From: Bacillus piscicola
Lineage (GTDB): Bacteria; Bacillota; Bacilli; Bacillales; Marinococcaceae
Direction: 5' to 3'
DNA length: 64,000 bases
NCBI RefSeq assembly: GCF_022458745.1
Contig: NZ_JAJJJF010000001.1
Coordinates: forward strand, 620,001-684,000
This document shows, piece after piece, positions 48,945-57,792 of this stretch (positions within the stretch are counted from its first letter, which is position 1; every line of letters starts with the position of its first letter). Under the pieces are notes generated by a model, which had not been told where the DNA came from, did no database searches, and saw only the letters and a program-made list of their open reading frames with translations. Made by a program: the position numbers and the translations under genes.

Positions 48945-49715
48945 ATGAATATCTATGTGCTTATGAAAAGAACGTTTGATACGGAAGAGAAAATCATTAT
49001 ACGTGACGGCGAGGTGGATAAGGAAGGCGCTGAGTTCATTATTAACCCCTACGACGAGTATGCGATTGAAGAAGCAATTGTACTCAGAGAAGCACATGGC
49101 GGTGAAGTGACCGTGATTACGGTAGGTGACGAGGACGCTCAGAAAGAACTGCGCACGGCACTTGCTATGGGAGCAGATAAAGCAGTCCTAATTAATTTGG
49201 AAGAATTGGAAGGGCCTGATCATTTCACGATAAGTGAAGCCATTAGTTCCTGGCTGGCTGATAAAGACGTTGATATCATTCTTGGAGGCAACGTTGCAGT
49301 GGATGACGGAGCAGGCCAAGTTGCTTCCCGGGTGGCAGAGAAACTTGGAATTAATCAGGTGACTACTATTACGGAACTGACAATTGAAGACGAAACGGTG
49401 AAAATAGAAAGAGACGTAGAAGGGGATATCGAGAAAATCGAAACAACGCTCCCACTTCTGGTAACGTGCCAACAAGGCTTAAATGAACCTCGTTACCCTT
49501 CTCTCCCTGGTATTATGAAAGCGAAAAAAAAGCCGCTCGCTAACGTAGGTGTAAATGAGTTGGAGATGAATGAAAAAGAACTCACCGCTAAAACGAAAAC
49601 AATTGACCGTTTTCTGCCTCCGCCCAAAGCGAAGGGAAAGATACTCGAAGGAGATATCGATCAGCAAGTTAATGAACTCGTTCACTTGTTAAAAAACGAA
49701 GCAAAAGTTATTTAA
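48945..49715 (+). CDS. etfB: Electron transfer flavoprotein beta subunit
   Basis: 256 residues, the AMP-binding subunit of ETF, which takes electrons from acyl-CoA dehydrogenases. The family blocks NPYDEYAIEEA, LAMGADKAVLI and VDDGAGQVA are present. ATG 48945 has AAGGAGG upstream and matches homologues; a longer frame to 48906 has no binding site. etfA follows after 16 bases. Confidence 0.95.
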   Translation: MNIYVLMKRTFDTEEKIIIRDGEVDKEGAEFIINPYDEYAIEEAIVLREAHGGEVTVITVGDEDAQKELRTALAMGADKAVLINLEELEGPDHFTISEAISSWLADKDVDIILGGNVAVDDGAGQVASRVAEKLGINQVTTITELTIEDETVKIERDVEGDIEKIETTLPLLVTCQQGLNEPRYPSLPGIMKAKKKPLANVGVNELEMNEKELTAKTKTIDRFLPPPKAKGKILEGDIDQQVNELVHLLKNEAKVI

Positions 49716-49731
49716 AAAGGGGGGCTCATGG

Positions 49732-50703
49732 ATGGAAAAAAAAGTGTTAGTGCTGGGGGAAATAAAAGATGGAAATTTACGGAACGTCTCGCTAGAAGCG
49801 ATTGCTTGCGCCAAACAAATAAGAAACGACGGCGAAATAACAGGTGTTTTGTTCGGAAATCATGCGAAAGACTGCGCCGAGACAATGATTCATTACGGGG
49901 CTGATCGAATCCTTATTGCTGAAAACCCTGAGCTTTCACATTATACGACAGACGCCTATACCCAAGCGTTGATGCAGATAATAAATAAGGAAAGCCCCCA
50001 TGCAGTTGTGTTCGGTCATACGGCAAAAGGGAAAGATCTAGCACCGCGTTTAGCTGCAAAATTAGGAGTCGGTCTTGTCTCTGATGCTGTGGAAATAGAG
50101 ATGAACAACGGGCGGGCTATATATACACGGGCTATTTATTCAGGAAAAGCGTTTGAGAGAGTAACCGTCACGGAGGGGATAGAGCTTGTTTCTGTTCGGC
50201 CGAATAACATGAAAGCGCTCAAGAAGGATACTTCCAGAAATGGTCCTGTAACTGCGTTCGATCCCGAAATTAAGAACCTACGTACCATTGTAAAGGAAAT
50301 TGTAAATAAAACACGGGGCGGAGGTGACTTGTCGGAAGCAAAAATTATCGTCGCCGGCGGTCGTGGGGTTAAAAGCAAGGAAGGGTTTAGGCCTCTTGAA
50401 GAACTGGCTGAGGTACTCGGGGGCGCAGTAGGTGCATCACGTGGTGCTTGTGATGCAGAATACTGCGACTACTCCATGCAGATCGGACAAACGGGAAAAG
50501 TTGTGACACCTGATCTTTACATCGCGGCAGGTATCTCAGGAGCGATCCAGCATTTGGCCGGTATGTCTCAGTCTAAAATCGTTGTAGCCATTAATAAAGA
50601 TCCTGAAGCTCCTATATTTGATGTCGCTGATTATGGTATTGTCGGGGACCTCTTTGACATTGTTCCAAAGCTGACAGCAGAACTTAAGAAGATCCTTGTT
50701 TAA
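49732..50703 (+). CDS. etfA: Electron transfer flavoprotein alpha subunit
   Basis: 323 residues, the FAD-binding subunit. The C-terminal FAD domain has AGGRGVKSKEGF, GASRGACDAEY, IGQTGKVVTPDLYIA and AINKDPEAPIF. ATG with AAAGGGGG upstream. The heterodimer with EtfB passes electrons from fatty-acid oxidation to the respiratory chain, matching lcfA upstream. Confidence 0.96.
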   Translation: MEKKVLVLGEIKDGNLRNVSLEAIACAKQIRNDGEITGVLFGNHAKDCAETMIHYGADRILIAENPELSHYTTDAYTQALMQIINKESPHAVVFGHTAKGKDLAPRLAAKLGVGLVSDAVEIEMNNGRAIYTRAIYSGKAFERVTVTEGIELVSVRPNNMKALKKDTSRNGPVTAFDPEIKNLRTIVKEIVNKTRGGGDLSEAKIIVAGGRGVKSKEGFRPLEELAEVLGGAVGASRGACDAEYCDYSMQIGQTGKVVTPDLYIAAGISGAIQHLAGMSQSKIVVAINKDPEAPIFDVADYGIVGDLFDIVPKLTAELKKILV

Positions 50704-50780
50704 CAAAACTGGGAAGGTTTATTTTAAGAGCAGGCGGGAAAAATACACTGAGCAAGTTATTCGCAGTGCAACAATCGCGA

Positions 50781-50789
50781 TGCTATAAT
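50781..50789 (+). promoter_or_regulatory. Extended -10 promoter of trxA
   Basis: TGCTATAAT is a perfect extended -10; no clear -35 is visible. It lies 44 bases before the trxA ATG. Confidence 0.6.
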
Positions 50790-50832
50790 GACATTGAGAT
50801 TTGGATAGTAGCTAAAAGGAGGCTTTTTGAGA

Positions 50833-51147
50833 ATGGCAATAGTGAATGTAACGGATCAGAATTTTGTAGATGAAACGTCCCAGGGAGTGGTACTTGCTGA
50901 TTTTTGGGCACCATGGTGCGGACCATGTAAAATGATTGCACCAGTATTAGAAGAAATCGACTCTGAAATGGGAGAAAAAGTGAAGATAGCAAAGTTGGAT
51001 GTAGATGAAAACCAAGAAACAGCCGGTAAATATGGGGTAATGAGCATTCCGACTCTTCTCGTTTTTAAAGACGGAGAAGTGGTAGATCAAGTTGTCGGGT
51101 TTCAGCCGAAAGAGCAACTAGTTGAACTCCTTAATAAGCATATGTAG
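50833..51147 (+). CDS. trxA: Thioredoxin
   Basis: The 104-residue disulfide reductase with the redox motif WCGPC at 28-32 and the cis-proline in SIPTLLVF. It keeps cytosolic thiols reduced and serves ribonucleotide reductase. ATG 50833 with AAAAGGAGG upstream; a TTG at 50827 would add two residues. The length equals B. subtilis TrxA. Confidence 0.97.
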   Translation: MAIVNVTDQNFVDETSQGVVLADFWAPWCGPCKMIAPVLEEIDSEMGEKVKIAKLDVDENQETAGKYGVMSIPTLLVFKDGEVVDQVVGFQPKEQLVELLNKHM

Positions 51148-51230
51148 TAAACAAAAGTTAACACAAGCGTTGGGGCATCTATACCTTGAATGCATACGTG
51201 GATTTTTTGCACAGAGAAGTTCCCCTGTTG

Positions 51231-51262
51231 AAAAACTGCTGATATAATGGTCAGCAGTTTTT
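51231..51262 (+). terminator. Terminator after trxA containing an extended -10
   Basis: AAAAACTGCTGA and TCAGCAGTTTTT are perfect 12-base arms. The 8-nt loop carries TATAAT (51243-51248), preceded by TGA, so an extended -10 for uvrC lies inside the terminator. Confidence 0.85.
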
Positions 51263-51280
51263 CTAATATCTAAAAAAGGG

Positions 51281-53059
51281 GTGAATAAGATTTTAAAGGA
51301 AAAAATTTCTGTGTTGCCTGCACAGCCAGGTTGTTATTTAATGAAAGACAAGCACGGCACCATTATTTATGTAGGAAAAGCGAAGTTGTTAAAAAATAGG
51401 GTCCGCTCCTATTTCACAGGAACGCATGATGGGAAGACTCAGCGTCTTGTTAGTGAAATAACGGACTTTGACTACATTATCACCTCGTCTAATTTAGAAG
51501 CACTTATTCTGGAAATGAACTTAATTAAAAAGTACGAGCCGAAGTATAACGTTCTTTTAAAGGATGATAAATCCTACCCGTATATAAAAATCACAAATGA
51601 AAGTTATCCGCGCCTTATTATAACGAGAAAGGTCAAGAAAGACGGGGGCAAGTATTTCGGCCCTTACCCAAATGCCGGAGCAGCAAATGAAACCAAAAAG
51701 TTACTAGACCGTCTCTATCCGTTGAGAAAATGCCGAACGCTTCCGGATAGGGTCTGTCTGTACTATCACATTGGCCAATGTTTGGCGCCGTGTGAATTCC
51801 CGGTTTCGGACGAAGTAAATCAACGGCTTGTTCAGGAAATAGTCAGTTTTTTAAATAATGGCCATCAGGAAGTTAAAAGGGATTTAAAATATAAAATGGA
51901 AGAAGCTTCAGAATCGTTGAATTTTGAACGGGCTAAAGAATTGCGAGATCAAATACAGCATATTGATGCAGTGATGGAAAAACAAAAGATGACAATGAAC
52001 GACCAGGTCAGTCGTGATATTTTTGCGTATACCTATGATAAAGGTTGGATGTGTGTTCAGGTTTTTTTCGTTCGGCAAGGCAAGCTGATTGAACGTGATG
52101 TATCCATTTTCCCTTTTTATCAAGAACCGGAAGAGGACTTTTTAACGTTTGTCGGTCAGTTTTATTCAAGTGAGGAACATTTGAAGCCTAAAGAAGTGCT
52201 CGTTCCCGCTGATGCCGACCAAGAAATGCTGCAGCAGTTGCTAGGTGTTAAAGTAATGCAACCAAAGCGGGGAAAGAAACATCAGCTTCTTCAACTTGCT
52301 GAAAAAAATGCAGTCCAAGCTCTGCGCGAACGCTTTGCGCTTATTGAACGTGATGAGGAACGAACAATTAAAGCAATTGAGGAATTAGGAGAAACACTTC
52401 GCATTGATTGCCCTTATCGAATAGAAGCTTTTGATAATTCTAATATTCAAGGGACAAATCCTGTATCAGCGATGGTCACCTTTATTGATGGGAAACCTGC
52501 TAAAAAGGATTATCGTAAATATAAAATAAATACGGTGACCGGTCCCGATGATTATGGGTCGATGAAGGAAGTAGTGCGTCGGCGCTACGTACGGCTGTTG
52601 AAAGAAGAGGCACCGCTTCCTGATCTGATATTAATTGATGGTGGGAAAGGGCAGCTAAGTGCTGCGAAAAGCGTCCTTGAAGATGAGCTTGGTCTTTTAA
52701 TTCCTGTTGCCGGGATGGCAAAAGACGAAAAGCATAAAACGTCTAACCTGATTATGGGTGAGCCTGCAAAAGCAGTGCAGTTAGAGCGTAATAGTCAAGC
52801 TTTTTATCTGCTTCAACGTATTCAAGACGAGGTACATCGTTTTGCAATCAGTTTCCATCGTCAGACACGGAAGAAGAATATGTTCACTTCTATTCTGGAC
52901 GAGGTTCCGGGTATTGGGGAAAAACGTAAAAGACTGTTGCTTCGCCATTTCGGTTCAATGAGCAAGATGAAGGAGGCTACTTTAGAAGATTTCCGGAAAA
53001 TCTCGATACCTGAATCAGTAGCAGAAGAACTGTTAAAACGACTTCATCAAACGAAGTAA
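51281..53059 (+). CDS. uvrC: Excinuclease ABC subunit C
   Basis: The nuclease of nucleotide excision repair, making the 3' and 5' incisions around lesions bound by UvrA-UvrB. 592 residues: N-terminal GIY-YIG domain ([20 protein letters not shown]-type region, about 14-95), UVR motif (about 200-235), RNase H-like nuclease with [10 protein letters not shown] and LIDGGKGQL, and C-terminal helix-hairpin-helix ([13 protein letters not shown]). GTG 51281, since homologues begin MNK; the AAAAAGGG site is unusually close. Confidence 0.95.
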   Translation: MNKILKEKISVLPAQPGCYLMKDKHGTIIYVGKAKLLKNRVRSYFTGTHDGKTQRLVSEITDFDYIITSSNLEALILEMNLIKKYEPKYNVLLKDDKSYPYIKITNESYPRLIITRKVKKDGGKYFGPYPNAGAANETKKLLDRLYPLRKCRTLPDRVCLYYHIGQCLAPCEFPVSDEVNQRLVQEIVSFLNNGHQEVKRDLKYKMEEASESLNFERAKELRDQIQHIDAVMEKQKMTMNDQVSRDIFAYTYDKGWMCVQVFFVRQGKLIERDVSIFPFYQEPEEDFLTFVGQFYSSEEHLKPKEVLVPADADQEMLQQLLGVKVMQPKRGKKHQLLQLAEKNAVQALRERFALIERDEERTIKAIEELGETLRIDCPYRIEAFDNSNIQGTNPVSAMVTFIDGKPAKKDYRKYKINTVTGPDDYGSMKEVVRRRYVRLLKEEAPLPDLILIDGGKGQLSAAKSVLEDELGLLIPVAGMAKDEKHKTSNLIMGEPAKAVQLERNSQAFYLLQRIQDEVHRFAISFHRQTRKKNMFTSILDEVPGIGEKRKRLLLRHFGSMSKMKEATLEDFRKISIPESVAEELLKRLHQTK

Positions 53060-53093
53060 AGAAGCCTCTCAGGATAAGCAATGAGGCTTCTTT
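53058..53093. terminator. Bidirectional terminator between uvrC and yslB
   Basis: AAAGAAGCCTC and GAGGCTTCTTT are perfect 11-base arms with a 14-nt loop between convergent genes. Confidence 0.85.
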
Positions 53094-53109
53094 CTATGTG
53101 GAAGTGATA

Positions 53110-53505
53110 CTATCTGTCCCATTGGACTTGGAAGGAAATGATATTTTTGTTTTGGAATATGCAGGTTTCTGCGGCTTTTCCTTTTAGAGTCTCTATTTGT
53201 TCGGCAAGATAACCTGCTTCTAGATGAAAACAGGACGTGTCATCTATATGTTTAACAGTTTGTGAAAGTCTTAATTCCAAGAAAAGCGACCGGCTTTTTT
53301 CTTTGGCTATGCGAAGATCTCCCCAGCGGGCTTTCTGAAAGAAATCAACCATCGCATCTATACTGTTGGCGGGGTACTGACGAGCAATAGCCTTCCCTGC
53401 CCAATATAAAATTTCGCTTTTTTCACTTCCGAGCAGTTCGGGAAGCAAGAAATGTCGCAGCAAGGCATAGCTGAAATCAGTATCGCTTAATTCTGGGTAT
53501 TTCAT
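53110..53505 (-). CDS. yslB: YslB family protein (DUF2507)
   Basis: A 131-residue soluble protein similar to YslB, a DUF2507 protein with a V4R-like fold (GSEKSEILYWAGKAIAR and FHLEAGYLAEQIE). Function is not established. ATG 53505 is preferred because GGGAAAGG lies 9 bases upstream; ATG 53514 directly abuts that site. It lies between uvrC and the sdh region, as in B. subtilis, where lysC is its neighbour. Confidence 0.87.
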   Translation of the reverse strand: MKYPELSDTDFSYALLRHFLLPELLGSEKSEILYWAGKAIARQYPANSIDAMVDFFQKARWGDLRIAKEKSRSLFLELRLSQTVKHIDDTSCFHLEAGYLAEQIETLKGKAAETCIFQNKNIISFQVQWDR

Positions 53506-53559
53506 GGTTACCATCCTTTCCCTGCCAAATATTATACCTGCAAATCCACGAGATCTCTA

Positions 53560-53588
53560 TGGTCACTAATAAAAAGAAATGATATACT
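53560..53588 (+). promoter_or_regulatory. Candidate promoter of the potassium transporter gene
   Basis: TGGTCA at 53560-53565, 17 bases, TATACT at 53583-53588 with an upstream TG (extended -10). The leader is only about 23 nt, too short for a c-di-AMP riboswitch. Confidence 0.5.
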
Positions 53589-53617
53589 TAAGCCCGAATT
53601 CTCTCGGAGGTAACGCG

Positions 53618-54961
53618 ATGAAGAAGCATTTCATGACTCCTTTTCGAATGATCATAATTGCATATATTCTTTCCATGTTATTGTTCAGCTTTTTAATTTG
53701 GCTGCCGTTCTCACAAAAGCCAGGAGTAGACTTGAGTTATATGGATGCACTTTTCACCTCCGTCTCGGCAGTGAGCGTTACGGGCTTAACCGTCATTAAC
53801 GTTTCGGAAACATTGAGTTTTGCGGGGGTCGTGGTTTTGGCACTGGCGATGCAAGTAGGTGGTATTGGCATTATGTCCATGGGTACGCTTGTATGGCTGT
53901 TGTTCGGACGAAAGATTAACTTATCCCAGCGTCTATTGATTATGGTAGATCAGAATCAATACCAGTTTTCTGGGATGGTAAAGTTAATGAGAGGGATCTT
54001 GTTATTAGCTCTTGCGATTGAAACAGTGGGAGCACTTGTGCTCGGAACCTACTATCTTCAATATTTTGACACGGCTGCAGAAGCTTATTACCAAGGGGCA
54101 TTTGGTGCTCTCAGTGCCTTTACCAACGCTGGCTTCGATGTCACCGGGCAGTCATTAATCCCGTTTGCAAGCGATTATTATGTTCAGTTTATTGTCATCT
54201 TGCTCATTTTCTCTGGAGCCATCGGTTTTCCAGTATTGATGGAAGTAAAGGAATACTTTATAACGAAAGACAGCTTTTTTAAATTTAGTTTGTTTACGAA
54301 AATAACCGTGACTACCTATTTTTTCATTTTTGTATTAGGTGTCATTGGGATCTGGTTTCTAGAGAAAAATATGTTTTATGAAGGAATGGCGTGGCATCAG
54401 CAGTTGTTCTATTCACTCTTTAATTCAGCAACGACGCGGAGCGCAGGGCTTGCTACCATGGATGTTTCGTCTCTTACCCTTCCTACTTTGCTGTTTATGT
54501 CGGCCCTCATGGTCATCGGGGCAAGTCCTTCAAGTGTCGGCGGCGGCATCCGTACCACAACCCTAGCAGTTATGTTTTTGTCGATAAGAAGCTTTGCTCT
54601 CGGTAAAAGTGACGTGAAGGCTTTTGGAAGGGAGATTCATCCAGAGGATAAGCAAAAAGCATTTATGGTCATTTCGTTTTTTGTTTTTGGTTTATTTACC
54701 GCGGTCACGCTAATCAGTGCGTTGGAGCTTGAAAATTCGTCAGTAGAATTGATCGATATTATTTTTGAAGCGAGCTCAGCTTTTGGTACATGCGGCTTGT
54801 CAACTGGTATTACACCCACTTTGTCTAATGGAAGTCATCTTGTGTTAATGACCATGATGTTTATTGGACGGGTTGGCATACTTGCTTTCTTATTTTCGGT
54901 TAAACGAAAAGACACAGAATCGTATTTTAAATATCCAACAGAGCGTATGATCATTGGCTAA
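53618..54961 (+). CDS. Ktr/Trk-family potassium uptake membrane subunit
   Basis: A 447-residue membrane protein with the four-fold M1-P-M2 repeat of KtrB/KtrD/TrkH. The four filter glycines are seen in SVTGLT (53-58), NAGFD, RSAGLA and GTCGLS. The gating-loop region SPSSVGGGI is present. It transports K+ (often with Na+) and needs a cytosolic RCK subunit (KtrA/KtrC), which is not in the window. ATG 53618 with CGGAGG 7 bases upstream. The gene is not found here in B. subtilis. KtrB versus KtrD cannot be decided. Confidence 0.88.
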   Translation: MKKHFMTPFRMIIIAYILSMLLFSFLIWLPFSQKPGVDLSYMDALFTSVSAVSVTGLTVINVSETLSFAGVVVLALAMQVGGIGIMSMGTLVWLLFGRKINLSQRLLIMVDQNQYQFSGMVKLMRGILLLALAIETVGALVLGTYYLQYFDTAAEAYYQGAFGALSAFTNAGFDVTGQSLIPFASDYYVQFIVILLIFSGAIGFPVLMEVKEYFITKDSFFKFSLFTKITVTTYFFIFVLGVIGIWFLEKNMFYEGMAWHQQLFYSLFNSATTRSAGLATMDVSSLTLPTLLFMSALMVIGASPSSVGGGIRTTTLAVMFLSIRSFALGKSDVKAFGREIHPEDKQKAFMVISFFVFGLFTAVTLISALELENSSVELIDIIFEASSAFGTCGLSTGITPTLSNGSHLVLMTMMFIGRVGILAFLFSVKRKDTESYFKYPTERMIIG

Positions 54962-55022
54962 CAGCGATTCTTTCATTGTTAAAAGCTCTTTGCAAACAAG
55001 TGTGATCGAGAGATACGACTTC

Positions 55023-55051
55023 TTGACTCCCTTTTAAACAGGGAGTACAAT
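55023..55051 (+). promoter_or_regulatory. Sigma-A promoter of sdhCAB (or of a small RNA)
   Basis: TTGACT at 55023-55028 and TACAAT at 55046-55051 with a 17-base spacer. An inverted repeat ACTCCC/GGGAGT (55026-55031, 55041-55046) fills the spacer and touches both hexamers, a possible operator. Confidence 0.75.
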
Positions 55052-55057
55052 AAATTT

Positions 55058-55371
55058 GTCGGAATTATGAAAGGTCTGTAGAAACCTGTTTTGTCGGCAG
55101 ACCAACTAGTCTCGACCTTTTCGCTGTTGACGAAAAGAATTAAATAATCAGTGCTCCAGAGGGACGTTCCCGATACATAAAGCTGGCAGTATAAAGAAAC
55201 AGTCTCATAGCAGAGAGGATCATAGACTGTTTTTATTTTGGGAAGAGTACTATAAACGGAACGGAAAAGTCGATCCTCTGGAAGGAAACAGGGAGGTCGT
55301 TTTCATAAAACAAATTTTTTTAAAAAAGATTCTAGAAAACAGGAAAAAATTTATTAGGAGGAAAAGTAGGC
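55058..55371 (+). promoter_or_regulatory. Long structured leader upstream of sdhC
   Basis: About 314 nt between the promoter and sdhC with no ORF of note. Three hairpins are visible: GGTCTG/CAGACC (55073-55103), CTTTTCG/CGAAAAG (55117-55137), and AAACAGTCT/AGACTGTTT (55197-55232) followed by TTTATTTTG, a terminator-like end. It may be an attenuated leader or contain a separate RNA of about 180 nt. I recognise no known riboswitch motif. Confidence 0.55.
55197..55239 (+). terminator. Terminator-like hairpin in the sdh leader
   Basis: Perfect 9-base arms, an 18-nt loop and a T-rich tail (TTTTATTTT). It lies 132 bases before the sdhC ATG. Confidence 0.65.
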
Positions 55372-55983
55372 ATGGCTGAAAATCGTGAATTTATGAATCG
55401 TAGACTCCATTCCTTGTTAGGAGTCATCCCTGTGGGGTTATTTCTCACCCAGCATCTGGTTGTGAACCATTTTGCAACCAAAGGAGAAGCATCTTTTAAT
55501 GCAGCTGCAGTCGTGATGGAAAACTTGCCATTCCGTATCTTTTTGGAATTCATTCTGATCTATCTTCCGATTTTGTTCCACGCAATTTATGGTCTTTTTA
55601 TTGTTTTTCAAACTAAAAACAATACGAAACGCTATGGTTATTTCCGTAACCAGATGTTCTTTCTGCAACGTGTAACAGGGGTCATTTTGGTAATCTTTAT
55701 TGCATGGCATGTGTGGGAAACCCGCGTACAAGCTGCTCTTGGTGCAGAAGTTAATTTTGACATGATGGCCGATATTTTAAGCAGTCCCTTTATGATGATT
55801 TTCTATATCATAGGTGTGCTTTCAGCAACCTTTCATTTTTCTAATGGGTTATGGTCGTTCCTCGTATCTTGGGGTATTACCGTGAGTCCTCGTTCCCAAC
55901 ACATCGTAACGTATGTGACCATAGCAATTTTCATTGTTCTGTCTGTGATTGGAATGAGAGCGTTATTTGCTTTTGTATCCTGA
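55372..55983 (+). CDS. sdhC: Succinate dehydrogenase cytochrome b558 subunit
   Basis: The 203-residue membrane anchor of complex II, with five helices and two haems b. Histidines at 28, 70, 113 and 155 coincide with the four haem ligands known in B. subtilis SdhC. It reduces menaquinone with electrons from SdhAB. ATG with TAGGAGG upstream. It is the first gene of sdhCAB. Confidence 0.96.
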   Translation: MAENREFMNRRLHSLLGVIPVGLFLTQHLVVNHFATKGEASFNAAAVVMENLPFRIFLEFILIYLPILFHAIYGLFIVFQTKNNTKRYGYFRNQMFFLQRVTGVILVIFIAWHVWETRVQAALGAEVNFDMMADILSSPFMMIFYIIGVLSATFHFSNGLWSFLVSWGITVSPRSQHIVTYVTIAIFIVLSVIGMRALFAFVS

Positions 55984-56019
55984 TTTGACTTAGCCAATAC
56001 TTAAGGAGTGGGTCTTACA

Positions 56020-57792
56020 ATGAGTAAAATTATCGTAGTCGGCGGCGGATTAGCCGGCTTGATGTCGACAATAAAAGCAGCAGAGGCAGGTATGCAGGTT
56101 GACTTGTTCTCCGTTGTTCCAGTTAAACGTTCACACTCTGTTTGTGCCCAAGGCGGTATTAATGGTGCAGTGAATACAAAAGGGGAGGGTGATTCTCCTT
56201 GGATTCACTTTGACGACACTATTTATGGTGGAGACTTTTTAGCTAACCAGCCCCCTGTTAAAGCAATGTGTGAAGCAGCACCTGGGATTATCAATTTGCT
56301 CGATCGAATGGGCGTTATGTTTAACCGTACTGCTGAAGGACTGTTAGACTTCCGCCGTTTTGGCGGCACGCAGCATCACCGTACTGCTTATGCAGGAGCG
56401 ACTACCGGTCAGCAGCTGCTTTACGCACTGGATGAACAAGTACGTCGGTACGAAGTTGCCGGGCTGGTTAATAAATATGAAGCATGGGAATTCACTTCAG
56501 CGGTGATGGATGAAGATGGACGATGCCGGGGGATCACGGCACAAAACTTACGCTCCATGGAAATTGACAGTTTCCGCGGTGACGCTGTGATTATGGCAAC
56601 AGGCGGACCTGGTATCGTATTTGGTAAATCGACAAACTCGGTCATCAATACAGGTTATGCGGCAGCTAAACTGTATGAACAAGGTGTATACTATGCCAAT
56701 GGCGAATTCATTCAAATACACCCGACCGCTATTCCCGGAGACGATAAGCTTCGTCTCATGAGTGAATCTGCGCGTGGCGAGGGTGGACGCGTATGGACAT
56801 ACAAAGACGGAAAACCTTGGTATTTCCTTGAGGAAAAATATCCAGCGTACGGAAACCTGGTTCCACGTGACATCGCGACACGCGAAATTTTCGATGTGTG
56901 TGTGAACCAGAAGCTTGGCATCAACGGTGAAAACATGGTGTACTTGGACCTTTCGCACAAAGATCCAAAAGAGCTGGACATCAAACTTGGCGGCATTATG
57001 GAAATTTATGAAAAGTTCATGGGTGACGATCCGCGTAAAGTGCCAATGAAAATATTCCCTGCGGTACATTATTCCATGGGTGGACTTTGGGTCGATTATG
57101 ATCAAATGACAAATGTTCCCGGGCTGTTTGCTGCAGGCGAGTGTGACTATAGCCAGCACGGAGCCAATAGACTCGGAGCAAACTCTCTCGTATCGGCGAT
57201 TTATGGTGGAATGGTCGCAGGACCAAACGCTGTAGAATATGTGAACGGCCTTGAAAAGTCGTCTGAAGATATTTCATCTGACATATATGATAATGAATTA
57301 AAGGTGGAACAAGAAAGATTTGACAACATTATGAAAATGGACGGAAAAGAAAATGCCTATGTCCTTCATAAAGAACTTGGTGAGTGGATGACTGATAATG
57401 TGACCGTTGTCCGTCACAATGATAAATTGCTAAAAACCGATGAGAAGATCCAAGAATTGATGGAACGCTGGGAAAACATCAATATGATTGATACTGCAAA
57501 ATGGAGCAATCAGGCAGCCTCTTTCACTCGTCAATTGAAAGGGATGCTGAACCTTGCACGTGTGATGACACTCGGTGCTTACAATCGTAATGAAAGCCGT
57601 GGTGCCCACTATAAGCCAGAGTTTCCGGAACGAAATGATGAAGAGTTCCTAAAAACGACGAAGGCAAAGTATAATCCTGCAAAAGTTGGACCGGATTTTG
57701 AATATGAAGAGGTAGACACCTCGCTTATTAAACCACGTAAGCGTGACTACTCTCAGAAACATGAAGTGTCCAAGCAAGGAGCTGATAAGTAA
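56020..57792 (+). CDS. sdhA: Succinate dehydrogenase flavoprotein subunit
   Basis: 590 residues. The FAD-binding motif GGGLAGL is at 8-14, the FAD-linking histidine H39 lies in SHSVCAQGG, and the active site includes HRTAYAG and the ARGEGG block. It oxidises succinate to fumarate. ATG 56020 with AAGGAGTGG upstream; the four-codon longer frame lacks support. The stop shares one base with the sdhB ATG. Confidence 0.97.
   Translation: MSKIIVVGGGLAGLMSTIKAAEAGMQVDLFSVVPVKRSHSVCAQGGINGAVNTKGEGDSPWIHFDDTIYGGDFLANQPPVKAMCEAAPGIINLLDRMGVMFNRTAEGLLDFRRFGGTQHHRTAYAGATTGQQLLYALDEQVRRYEVAGLVNKYEAWEFTSAVMDEDGRCRGITAQNLRSMEIDSFRGDAVIMATGGPGIVFGKSTNSVINTGYAAAKLYEQGVYYANGEFIQIHPTAIPGDDKLRLMSESARGEGGRVWTYKDGKPWYFLEEKYPAYGNLVPRDIATREIFDVCVNQKLGINGENMVYLDLSHKDPKELDIKLGGIMEIYEKFMGDDPRKVPMKIFPAVHYSMGGLWVDYDQMTNVPGLFAAGECDYSQHGANRLGANSLVSAIYGGMVAGPNAVEYVNGLEKSSEDISSDIYDNELKVEQERFDNIMKMDGKENAYVLHKELGEWMTDNVTVVRHNDKLLKTDEKIQELMERWENINMIDTAKWSNQAASFTRQLKGMLNLARVMTLGAYNRNESRGAHYKPEFPERNDEEFLKTTKAKYNPAKVGPDFEYEEVDTSLIKPRKRDYSQKHEVSKQGADK

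Noticed and set aside
53578-53588. CcpN-like box at the potassium transporter promoter
   Set aside because: It fits 10 of 11 positions, but only because an extended -10 (TGATATACT) resembles the box; there is no second copy.
56548-57159. 203-codon minus-strand frame inside sdhA
   Set aside because: It lies wholly within a conserved flavoprotein gene and shows no family features or binding site.
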